Assembly: GCF_014645815.1 (NCBI RefSeq)
Contig: NZ_BMML01000034.1
Span: forward strand, 1 to 64,000
DNA from: Streptomyces fuscichromogenes
GTDB taxonomy: Bacteria > Actinomycetota > Actinomycetes > Streptomycetales > Streptomycetaceae
DNA: 64,000 nt
Reading direction: 5' to 3'
A program made the translations under genes and the position numbers. Shown here piece by piece: positions 41,198 to 49,204 of this stretch. Positions within the stretch are counted from its first letter, which is position 1; each line of letters begins with the position of its first letter. The notes under the pieces were generated by a model that saw nothing but the letters and a program-made list of their open reading frames with translations, was not told the origin of the DNA and made no database searches.

Positions 41198-44107
41198 TCA
41201 CTCTTCCGGGTGCCGGACCGCGGGGCCGTGCCGCCGCGTCCACAGGTCGCGTGCCTCTTTCACGGACGCCTCCGCCCGCGCCGTGTGTCCCCGGGGCGCG
41301 GGGAACTCGGCCATCCGCTCGTGGGTGGCGACGAGCTGGTCCACGAACCGGCGCCCCCGCGCGGTGAGATCCTCGGACCCCACCAGGGCGGGCAGCGCCG
41401 CCGCCACCTGGGCGCGGTAACGCGCGTGCTGCGCCCAGGCCGTCTCACGGTGTCCCGGGCGCTCGGCCCGGAGCGCGCAGCGCTGGAAGAAGTCGGCCAG
41501 CGCCAGATGCGAGTACACGCCCTGCAACAGGCCGTCGTACGGTCGTGGATCGGGCCGCCAGGGGGCGAAGTGGCGTGGCCGCGGCCCGGCGTGGTGCAAC
41601 TCCAGCAGGTCGCTGAGCGCGGAGAGTTTCGTGTGCTGGAGCTCGTGCACGATGGTCGCGGCGAACGTGGCCGGCGTGGGCGGAGTGCTGCTGAGCAGCG
41701 CTCCGAAGGCCTCGCGGCGGGTGCCGCTGCAGCTGCCGACTCCCTCGGCGTCCGGGCCGGACCGTGGCGGTTCGGCGAGCGGTACCAGGCAGCGCAGCAG
41801 GGCGACGGCTTCGGTCACCCGGTGCTCGCCGCCCAGCCGCAGCATGTCGGCGGTCCCCGACCAGGCCTGCAGCCAGCGCTTCCGGCCCGCCTCGTCGAGC
41901 ACGGTCGGACCGCTCAGTTCGTGGTGGCGGGAGTCGCCGGGCACCGTGCGGTACGGATCCAGGTCGTCCAGCGGCATGGGCGGGCCCTCGGGCAGCAGGC
42001 CGGGCAGGGCGTACGCGGGCGTCCACCCGGGCGCCACGGACCAGGCGCCGATACCGTCCTCCAACTGCACCACGGCATCCGTCGCGCCTTTTTGACGCAG
42101 TGTCAGCCGTCCGCCCGCACAGACGACGTCGACCGGGCCCTCCCCGGGCCCGGCCGTGCGCAGCGCCCCGAGCGACGGCAGCACGAGCAGACCGTCCCGG
42201 GCGGTCAGCCGTACGGCGAAGGGGATTCCGGCGCGGGCGGCGGCCGCGGCGGCGAGAGCGCCGAGGTGGGCGAGGTCACGTCCGAGGCCGTGGACGCGTC
42301 GCTCGGTGGGCGGTCCGGCTTCCGGTGCCAGACCGCGCAGGCACTGGCGGGCCCAGGGGCCGACCAGGGGATGGAGGAGACGGGCCCGCGCGGGGGTCGT
42401 CGCGTGCGGCGGTGCCGGGTTCCGCCGGTCCCCGGGCGGGAGGGCCCGGTCGGCCTCCTCCAGCAGGTGCCAGTGCTCGCGCAGCCGGTCCCGGGCACCG
42501 GCCGGGAGGACCGCCGCGTCCACGCCGTCGACCGCGTCGAGCAGGGCGCGCAGCGTCAGCAGGCGCCGGGTGTCCTGGTCGCGCACCAGGAGCGCCAGGG
42601 TCTCGGCATCGCCTTCGGTACGGCCCAGCACGGCCAGGGACCGATCCGGGAACACGGGAAACAACATGGACACGGACCTCTTCGCGGGCATCTCGGGCTC
42701 CTTGGGCTCCTTGGGCTCCATAGGCGCCTTGGGCTCCATGGACACCTTGGGCGCCATGGACGCCTTGGGCGCCATGAGCACCTTGGGCTCCCCCGGCTCC
42801 ATGAACTCCCCGGGCCCCTTGGACTCTTCGAACTCCATGGGCTCTTCGGACCCCATGGGCTCTTCGGACCCATTGGGCCCTTCGGAATGCATGGGCTCCC
42901 CGGCCTCGGACGGCACGTGGACGGCTTCCGGAGGTGCGGGAGTCGGCTGTGTGGCCGTGGTGAGCCGCTCGTGCACATGCCGGATGAAGCGCTGGAGGTC
43001 GGCGCAGTACACGGAGGGGTTCGCGAAGCCGTGCCCGGCCCGGTAGCGGTGGGCGTAGTGGCCGCCGCCGCAGACGTCGAGCAGCGGACAGGCCCGGCAC
43101 TGCGCCGAGAGCGCCGCGGCACCGGCCTGCCGGGCCGCCACCCCGGGATGCCGCAACGCGTCGTCGAAGCCGTGCCGGAACACGTCCAGGCCGGTCGCGG
43201 CGGCGCCCTCGTAGGCGGACTTCAGCGAGTCGACCTGCTCGATGGATCCGTCGGTCTCCACGACGACCGCGTCGAACGGGGCGAGCCCCAGCGACTCGGT
43301 GGCGGCCGGCAGGCCCAGCAGCAGCGCGATGCACTCCTCGAACAGCCGTACCCGTACGTCCCGTTGCCCGGACCGCCACCAGCGGTCGAAGACCGCGCAG
43401 AGCCAGTCGCCGTAGCGGGTGGCCGCCAGGCCCGGCGGCGGCGCGGACCAGTTGCCGTGCGGCAGCAGCAGGTCGAGGGCCGGCGGGCGCAGGGCGAGCA
43501 GGGAGTCGTAGGTCTCCACCGGGTCCAGGCCCGGGTCGACGACCGTGAGGACTCCCGCGTACGCGTCCGGGAAGCGCTCGGCGACCAGCCGGGCCCCGCG
43601 CGAGGCGGCCGGCCAGGAGGGGCGTCCCGCGTGGTCGACGCGGCGGGCGTTGTGCGCGGCGAGCCCGCCGTCCAGGCTGATGCCGACCCGTATGCCGTGC
43701 CGGGCCAGGGTCGTCATCCGTGCCTCGGTGAGGAGGGTGGCGTTGGTCTGGACGGTGGCCTGGACCGTACAGCCGGCGGGAACGCGGTCGCGTACGAGGT
43801 CGGTGAAACGGGCCAGCGTGCCGACTCCCGCGAGCAGGGGTTCACCGCCGTGCAGGACCAGCGAGACCGCCGTCAGCGCGTGGCCGCGCGCGTGCTCGGC
43901 GATCCGGTCCGCCGTGCGGTCGAGAACCGCGGCCGATGTCGCCACGGGGCGTTCGCGCCAGGTGTGGTCGGGGCCCTCGTACAGGTAGCAGTAACGGCAG
44001 GCCAGATTGCAGCGGCCGTGCACCTTGACGATGAACTGCCGGAACGGCGAGGGCCCGGCGCGGCCCCGTCCGCTCCCGGCCGCGGCCTGTCCAGACACGT
44101 CGGTCAC
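41198..44107 (-). CDS. fxsB: Radical SAM/SPASM peptide maturase with HExxH extension (FxsBH)
   Basis: A 969-residue fusion enzyme. The radical SAM domain (about 20-300) has the 4Fe-4S motif GRCNLACRYCYLYEG (Cys33, Cys37, Cys40). The SPASM region holds Cys337, 340, 346 and 368, which ligate auxiliary clusters. A low-complexity hinge of 6-residue repeats covers about 400-480. The C-terminal part (about 490-969) resembles HExxH-type peptide beta-hydroxylases and keeps an intact HELQH (821-825) followed by a downstream HH. FxsB-type maturases form aryl-to-beta-carbon cyclophanes in FxS motifs of small precursors. Start: GTG at 44107 with GGAGG 6 nt upstream. The precursor gene lies directly upstream (44282-44494). 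Confidence 0.93.
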   Translation of the reverse strand: MTDVSGQAAAGSGRGRAGPSPFRQFIVKVHGRCNLACRYCYLYEGPDHTWRERPVATSAAVLDRTADRIAEHARGHALTAVSLVLHGGEPLLAGVGTLARFTDLVRDRVPAGCTVQATVQTNATLLTEARMTTLARHGIRVGISLDGGLAAHNARRVDHAGRPSWPAASRGARLVAERFPDAYAGVLTVVDPGLDPVETYDSLLALRPPALDLLLPHGNWSAPPPGLAATRYGDWLCAVFDRWWRSGQRDVRVRLFEECIALLLGLPAATESLGLAPFDAVVVETDGSIEQVDSLKSAYEGAAATGLDVFRHGFDDALRHPGVAARQAGAAALSAQCRACPLLDVCGGGHYAHRYRAGHGFANPSVYCADLQRFIRHVHERLTTATQPTPAPPEAVHVPSEAGEPMHSEGPNGSEEPMGSEEPMEFEESKGPGEFMEPGEPKVLMAPKASMAPKVSMEPKAPMEPKEPKEPEMPAKRSVSMLFPVFPDRSLAVLGRTEGDAETLALLVRDQDTRRLLTLRALLDAVDGVDAAVLPAGARDRLREHWHLLEEADRALPPGDRRNPAPPHATTPARARLLHPLVGPWARQCLRGLAPEAGPPTERRVHGLGRDLAHLGALAAAAAARAGIPFAVRLTARDGLLVLPSLGALRTAGPGEGPVDVVCAGGRLTLRQKGATDAVVQLEDGIGAWSVAPGWTPAYALPGLLPEGPPMPLDDLDPYRTVPGDSRHHELSGPTVLDEAGRKRWLQAWSGTADMLRLGGEHRVTEAVALLRCLVPLAEPPRSGPDAEGVGSCSGTRREAFGALLSSTPPTPATFAATIVHELQHTKLSALSDLLELHHAGPRPRHFAPWRPDPRPYDGLLQGVYSHLALADFFQRCALRAERPGHRETAWAQHARYRAQVAAALPALVGSEDLTARGRRFVDQLVATHERMAEFPAPRGHTARAEASVKEARDLWTRRHGPAVRHPEE
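41287..41308 (-). repeat. Dispersed GC palindrome arm near the fxsB 3' end
   Basis: CGAGTTCCCCGCGCCCCGGGG on the minus strand closely matches the copy at 13336-13358, differing by two bases. It is translated as EFPAPRG in FxsBH, a different frame from the GAGN-type C-termini. Confidence 0.55.
42670..42910 (-). repeat. 18-bp tandem repeats in the fxsB hinge
   Basis: Degenerate 18-bp units encode MAPKAS / MAPKVS / MEPKAP / GSEEPM-type hexapeptides between the SPASM and HExxH parts. Some are built from alternating ATGG/CTTGGG elements and all are in frame. Confidence 0.85.
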
Positions 44108-44281
44108 CCCCCGCCTCCGCGGCCCGGCCCGTCCGGCCCGAGCACACCACGTCCGGCACGTACGACACTGCCTTCCCAGCGGGCCGCCGACCACAAACAC
44201 CGGCCCCGACGCCCGTCCGACGGGACGTCGAGGCGCTCGGACCGGCCGGCTGCCCGGCCCGCCGGGCCGGTACCGCCCCTT

Positions 44282-44494
44282 CTAGAACGCGTTGTTGAAC
44301 CCCCAGAGCATCTCGGTCGGCCGGACCGCGCGTTCCGCCAGCTCCGCGAGCACCTCGCGCAGCACGGGATGGTCCACCTTCCTCAGTTCCCCCAGGTCCA
44401 GCTCCAGCAGGTCCGGCAGCGGCTCCGTCGACCCGGCCGGCTCGGGCGAGTCGGCCGACTCGTCCTCCGGCAGGGACTGGTCCCGTGCATCCAC
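44282..44494 (-). CDS. fxsA: FxSxx-COOH-type precursor peptide (FxsA)
   Basis: A 70-residue acidic peptide with leader DLLELDLGELRKVDHPVLREVLAELAERAVRP-type helices and a C-terminus MLWGFNNAF. It is the expected substrate of FxsBH. The family is defined by a terminal Phe-x-Ser-x-x; here it is Phe66-Asn-Asn68-Ala-Phe70, so Asn replaces Ser. A Phe66-to-Asn68 cyclophane is the predicted modification, by analogy with aromatic-x-Asn sites of related maturases. The GTG at 44494 has GAGAGGAG 6 nt upstream; an ATG at 44512 would add six residues but has no such site. It lies 29 nt after the vWA gene and before fxsB. Confidence 0.85.
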   Translation of the reverse strand: MDARDQSLPEDESADSPEPAGSTEPLPDLLELDLGELRKVDHPVLREVLAELAERAVRPTEMLWGFNNAF

Positions 44495-44523
44495 CCCAGG
44501 CTCCTCTCGCATCGTGCCGTCGC

Positions 44524-47500
44524 TCAGCCCTGCTCCAGCTCGGCCAGTCGCTGTGCCGTCCGGCGCGCGGTGGGCTCACCCGTGCCCACCCGGTCGTCGG
44601 GCAGCCGGGCCCACTCCGCGCGGGCGGCCCGGTAGGCCTCGCGGGCGGCACGTGGGCGGGTGGCCGCCTCGTAGGACATACCACGCCAGTGGTGCGCCTG
44701 CGCCCCCAGTTCCACGGCTTCCTGACGCGCGCGGGCCGACCCGGCGTCCGGCTCGGCGTTCCGGGCCGCCTCCGCGGCGGCCCGGAACGCGTCGACGGCC
44801 TCGTCCAGGCGGGCGGGCCGCCCCAGGCTCCGGTACGCCTCGAACTGGGCCTGCCCCAGTTCCAGCAGGCAGCGCGCCGACAGCAACGGGTCGGCGGCCT
44901 CCGCCGCCGCCAGCCCGAGCAGGTACTCGGCCTCCCGGAGGTCGACACGGTCGCCCCGGGCACGGTAGCGGAGCATCAGCCCACGCCCGAGCAGGAAGAG
45001 GCGTGGGGCGAGAGCGGGACTGCCCGACGGCGTCTCCGCGCGGCAGTCCCGCAGGACCCGGATCGCCCGGGTCAGCGGTTCGAAGGAACCCGGCCCGGTC
45101 TCCGCCGCCGCCTGCCGGAGCAGGACCTCGCCCCACTCCGCGAGGACGTCCGGACGCGCCGAAGCGTCCCGAGGCATCGACTGCGCCGCCCGCGCGAAGC
45201 TGTCCGCGGCCGCCCGCAGCTCCCGCGGCTCCCCGGACCCGGCGTACCGCGCCCTCCCGATGCGCCCCGCCCGCACCAGCAGATCCGCGCGCGTGCCCTG
45301 CTCGCGGGTGAGGGCCAGGCCCGTCTCGACGCGCTGCCGGGCCTCGTCCAGGTCACCGTCCGACGCGAGCAGCGCGTCGACCAGGTCCAGCAGGACCCGC
45401 ACGCGTTCCGGGGAGGGCGCGGGCCCGGTGCCTGGATCCGCGCCGCCGGCCATGCCGTTGTCCACCCGGCTGTCCACGCCGCCGTCCACGACGCCGTCCA
45501 CGACGGTGCGCAGCGAGCGCGCGCTCTGTTCCGCGTAGCCTCGGGCCTCTTCGGGGTCGCTCGTCGCACCCGCGAGACGCAGCAGGAGGCGGCCGCGGGC
45601 CAGGGCCAGTTCGGGCGGGCCGGGCGGGCCGGGCCGGTGGTCCGGCCAGGCGTCGGCGAACGCCTCCAGTACGTCTGTCGCGCCCTGGAGCGGTGCACGG
45701 CCGCCGCCCAGTTCCCACTGCGCCTCCAGCGCGCCGGCCCGCTCCAGCGTCAGCCGCAGCGCCTCCCCCTCGTCGAGGCCGGGGGCGCCGCAGGCCACGG
45801 CGTACTCCCGGTCGGCGCGGCGCAGCAGGCCCAGGGCGCCCTCCCGGTCGCCGCAGGACCTGCGGTCGGTGGCGGCGGCCCGCAGCACCCGGGCCAGGAC
45901 GGCCCTTTCGCGCCGGGCGGCCGGGTGGGCCACCGCCCGGTGGGCCACCGCCCGCTTCGCCGCCTCCTCCGCCTCGCGCAGCAGCTCGGCGCCGCGCTGC
46001 ACCTCCCACAGGCGCAGCGTGCAGGTCGCGTACGCCGCCCACAGCTCGGGGTCCGCCGCCGCGGGCTCGTCCTGCCCGGTCGCCCCGCGCAGCAGCCGCA
46101 CGGCGTCGATGAGGTCCTGCACCATGCCGCCGGAGTCGAACCGGACGAGCAGGGCACGGGCCCGGCCGACGACCTGTCCGGCGGGACGTTCACCGGGGTG
46201 GGCGGCGGCGTCGCGGCCGTAGGGCCGGAACTGCTCGGGCAGCGGCATGAAGCGTTCCAGGACCCGGGCGGCGACCTCGGCGAAGGGCTGCGGGATCAGG
46301 GCCGAAGCGCCGTCACCGCCATTGCCGCCGCCATCGCCGCCGTCGCTGTGGCCGCCGTCGCTGTGGCCGCCGATGTCTCCGTCGACGCGGCCGTCGCCGA
46401 GCTGGACCAGGGCGAGGGCCGGGAAGTTGACGCCGCCCCGGCGGAAGCGCAGCTCGATGTACTTCGAGCAGTGTTCGAGGACGAGGAGGGCCTCGTCACG
46501 GCCGAGCGATTCGAGCAGGGCGTCCTGGACCCCGGGTTCCATCTCGAACCACTGGGTGGCGTCCGAGCCCCGGCCGCCGCGGTCCTCGCGGACGCTGGTG
46601 ACCAGGCCGTTGAGGAGCACCTCGGCGAGGTCGGCGGGGCCGGAGTCGGGCAGCATGGCCCGCTGCACCAGTTGCATCACCGGCAGGCAGAGCGGGGCGG
46701 CCGCCAGGTAGACGGCGAGCCGGCAGGCGCGCGGCGAGGCGCCGGACCGGAACCTGCGGACCCGCTCGACCGGCGGCGGTGCGGTCCGCCGCGGGGACAC
46801 CGGTGCGGCCGCCGGCTGGTCCGCGCGCACCCAGCCCACCGCGCCCGGGACCGGGCCGCCGATCCCCGACAGCAGCCGCGCCCACGCCCCGAGCGCCATC
46901 GGCTCCGGCGGCAGCACCGGTACCGGTACGGCGCCCGGCCCGCCCGAGACGGCCCCGGCGGCGGTACGCACCCGCAGCCGGCCGGCCCCGCCGAGTGTCT
47001 CGCCCCGGCTCAGCTCGCCGTACCGGACCGGCAGCCGGGTGCGGTTCCACATCCGCTGCGGCAGTGGCTGGAGCACGGCGACCGGGCCCTGCCGGGACAG
47101 GTGGTGGAGCAGCCGGTGGGCGCGGCCGCTGTGCCACACCGGCCCGACGCAGTCGCTGACCAGGACGGTGATCCGGCGTCCGGTCGGATCGCTGAGGTGG
47201 TCGGTGGTGTGCAGCGGGGCCGCGTGCACGTCCGCGCTGCGGCTGACCACGGCGGAGCCGTCGTGCCCGAGGTGCAGATGGCTCACCTGGATGTCCCTGA
47301 AGGCGCCCAACTGGCCGAAGACCTGGACCAGTTCGTCGAACATCCGGTCCCAGACCCGCATCGAGGCGGAGGCCTCCAGGATCAGTTGCAGTCGGGCGTC
47401 GCCCCGGGTCACCGCGCGGTACACGGGCAGGACCAGGCCGCCCGCCCGCGCGCTCTGCTCGGCGGTCGACGTCTCGTCCAGCGCGACGCGCAGCGGCGGT

Positions 47501-48021
47501 GCGGCACTGCGGTAGGCCTGCAACGGCCGCAGGGCACGCTGGAGTTCCAGCGGCGCGGGCAGGGCGGGGGCGGCGGGCACCCCGACCGGCACCCCGGCGA
47601 TCCGCCCGCCGGCCCCGCCCTGCCCGGCGCCGTGCCGCTGCGGCACGGGGTGCAGGGACAGCCGGCGGTCGGCTCCCGCGGCCACGGCGGGCACCGGAGC
47701 CGACCGGTCCGCGTCCCCCGGGGATTCCGGGGTCGCGACGGCCTCCCACGGGCCCTGCCGTGGTACGACGCCTTCCCCGGCCGCCGCCCTCGGCGGGCCG
47801 GCGCGGGTGGCGGAACCCGGACCCGGCGGACCGTCCGGCTCCGCCCCGGCGGCGGGGCGCGTCCACCGGGCCAGCCAGAGGGCGTCGCTCAGCCCCTCGG
47901 AGTCGGGATCGAACCCGGCCCCCCGCAGTCGGCGGACGAGCTCGGCCAGGGCGCCGCCCTCCGCACCGGGCAGGTCCGGGTCGGCCGGGTCGGGTCCGGG
48001 TCGGGACGGTACGTCCGGCAT
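44524..48021 (-). CDS. SAV_2336-type vWA-like and helical-repeat protein
   Basis: A 1165-residue protein. The N-terminus (LVRRLRGAGFDPDSEGLSDALWLARW) is the SAV_2336-type start domain. A Pro/Ala linker follows. A von Willebrand factor A-like domain lies at about 195-340, where LQLILEASASM takes the place of the metal-site DxSxS, so metal binding may be lost. From about 560 to the end it is helical with TPR-like repeats. It should act with the MoxR ATPase encoded just upstream (7 nt gap), as MoxR-vWA pairs do. ATG at 48021 with GAGGTGA 8 nt upstream. Confidence 0.82.
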   Translation of the reverse strand: MPDVPSRPGPDPADPDLPGAEGGALAELVRRLRGAGFDPDSEGLSDALWLARWTRPAAGAEPDGPPGPGSATRAGPPRAAAGEGVVPRQGPWEAVATPESPGDADRSAPVPAVAAGADRRLSLHPVPQRHGAGQGGAGGRIAGVPVGVPAAPALPAPLELQRALRPLQAYRSAAPPLRVALDETSTAEQSARAGGLVLPVYRAVTRGDARLQLILEASASMRVWDRMFDELVQVFGQLGAFRDIQVSHLHLGHDGSAVVSRSADVHAAPLHTTDHLSDPTGRRITVLVSDCVGPVWHSGRAHRLLHHLSRQGPVAVLQPLPQRMWNRTRLPVRYGELSRGETLGGAGRLRVRTAAGAVSGGPGAVPVPVLPPEPMALGAWARLLSGIGGPVPGAVGWVRADQPAAAPVSPRRTAPPPVERVRRFRSGASPRACRLAVYLAAAPLCLPVMQLVQRAMLPDSGPADLAEVLLNGLVTSVREDRGGRGSDATQWFEMEPGVQDALLESLGRDEALLVLEHCSKYIELRFRRGGVNFPALALVQLGDGRVDGDIGGHSDGGHSDGGDGGGNGGDGASALIPQPFAEVAARVLERFMPLPEQFRPYGRDAAAHPGERPAGQVVGRARALLVRFDSGGMVQDLIDAVRLLRGATGQDEPAAADPELWAAYATCTLRLWEVQRGAELLREAEEAAKRAVAHRAVAHPAARRERAVLARVLRAAATDRRSCGDREGALGLLRRADREYAVACGAPGLDEGEALRLTLERAGALEAQWELGGGRAPLQGATDVLEAFADAWPDHRPGPPGPPELALARGRLLLRLAGATSDPEEARGYAEQSARSLRTVVDGVVDGGVDSRVDNGMAGGADPGTGPAPSPERVRVLLDLVDALLASDGDLDEARQRVETGLALTREQGTRADLLVRAGRIGRARYAGSGEPRELRAAADSFARAAQSMPRDASARPDVLAEWGEVLLRQAAAETGPGSFEPLTRAIRVLRDCRAETPSGSPALAPRLFLLGRGLMLRYRARGDRVDLREAEYLLGLAAAEAADPLLSARCLLELGQAQFEAYRSLGRPARLDEAVDAFRAAAEAARNAEPDAGSARARQEAVELGAQAHHWRGMSYEAATRPRAAREAYRAARAEWARLPDDRVGTGEPTARRTAQRLAELEQG

Positions 48022-48028
48022 CAGCGGC

Positions 48029-49093
48029 TCACCTCGGGCGGTCGAGGCGCTGGATGAGCAGGTCGGCGAGCCGGTCACGGCTGGGCGGGGCGGCCGCGTC
48101 CGTGAGGTAGATGGCGTTCAGCAGCTGGTCGGTGGCGAGGAGTTCGCTGCGGGAGCGCTCCAGGAAGCGGCTGATCAGGTCGTCGCCCGCGCGGGCCGCC
48201 TCGTCGCCGAGGTGGGCGCGGACGAAGGTCGCGAGCCGGTTGTGGTCGGGACGGCCCAGTTCGAGGTGGATGCAGCGGCGCATCAGCGGGGCCGGGAAGT
48301 CCCGCTCGCCGTTGCTGGTGAGGACGACGAACGGGAAGGCCCGGCAGCGCACCCGGCCGTCGCGGACCCGGACCTTGGTGCCGTCGGCGGTGAGCACCTC
48401 GGCCGCGCCGTCCGGCAGCCGGTCGGCGATCCGCTGGAGCTCGGGGATCTCGAACTCCCCTTCCTCCAGCACGTTCAGGAGGTCGTTGGGCAGGTCGATG
48501 TCGCTCTTGTCGAGCTCGTCGATCAGCAGCACGCGCGGGGTGTCGGAGGGGAGCAGCGCGGTGCCGAGCGGGCCGAGGCGGATGTAGCTGCCGACCGCCT
48601 CCATGGCACCTGGGCCGCCGCCGGCCGCGCCGTACCCGCCCTGCGCGGCGATCTGGACGTCCTGGAGGCGGGCGATGGCGTCGTAGTGGTACAGGCCGTC
48701 CTGGAGCGTGGAGCGGCTGACCACGGACCAGCGCAGCACCTCGCCCAGGCCCAGTTCGTACGCCACCGAATGCGCGAGGGTGCTCTTGCCGGCGCCGGGG
48801 CTGCCGGTGACCAGGAGCGGGCGGCGCAGGTACAGCGCCGCGTTGATCATCTCCAGCTCCTCGGCGCCGGGCCGGTGCAGCTCGGCCAGATGCCGGTGCC
48901 CGCCGAGCCTGCGGTCCCGGGAACCGTCGCCGCCGACGTCGACACCGGCACCGCCGGCACCGTCGCCATCGCCGCCGGCGTCCGCGTCCCGGCCGGAGAA
49001 GTCCCGCCAGGGGGGCGGCGCGGGCAGTCGGCTCATGCCGTCGTGGGGCTCCCCGGCGCCACGGTAGATGAGCCACTCACTGGAATCGGTCAT
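48029..49093 (-). CDS. MoxR-family AAA+ ATPase
   Basis: A 354-residue AAA+ ATPase. After a short start and a Gly/Asp-rich linker, the module has Walker A GSPGAGKST (97-105), Walker B VLLIDELDKSD, sensor-type VVLTSNGERDFPAPLMRRC and a lid domain. MoxR proteins are chaperone-like ATPases that work with vWA partners. The gene precedes the vWA-like gene by 7 nt and follows the VMAP protease gene, forming the MoxR-vWA-VMAP trio. GAGG precedes the ATG by 7 nt. All catalytic motifs are intact. Confidence 0.92.
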   Translation of the reverse strand: MTDSSEWLIYRGAGEPHDGMSRLPAPPPWRDFSGRDADAGGDGDGAGGAGVDVGGDGSRDRRLGGHRHLAELHRPGAEELEMINAALYLRRPLLVTGSPGAGKSTLAHSVAYELGLGEVLRWSVVSRSTLQDGLYHYDAIARLQDVQIAAQGGYGAAGGGPGAMEAVGSYIRLGPLGTALLPSDTPRVLLIDELDKSDIDLPNDLLNVLEEGEFEIPELQRIADRLPDGAAEVLTADGTKVRVRDGRVRCRAFPFVVLTSNGERDFPAPLMRRCIHLELGRPDHNRLATFVRAHLGDEAARAGDDLISRFLERSRSELLATDQLLNAIYLTDAAAPPSRDRLADLLIQRLDRPR

Positions 49094-49154
49094 GTCCGGC
49101 CCTCGTCGTCACTCGTCCGTCCCGTCCCCAGGGCAGCCGCTGAACCTGCTTCAC

Positions 49155-49160
49155 GTTATA
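49155..49160 (-). promoter_or_regulatory. Possible -10 box before the MoxR gene
   Basis: TATAAC on the minus strand lies 62 nt before the MoxR start, in otherwise very GC-rich DNA. No clear -35 box is seen. It could give the MoxR-vWA-fxs genes a promoter separate from the protease gene. Confidence 0.35.
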
Positions 49161-49204
49161 GACCTCCGGCAGCCCCGGTAAGGGCCGTATGTCGGCGCAT
49201 GCGC

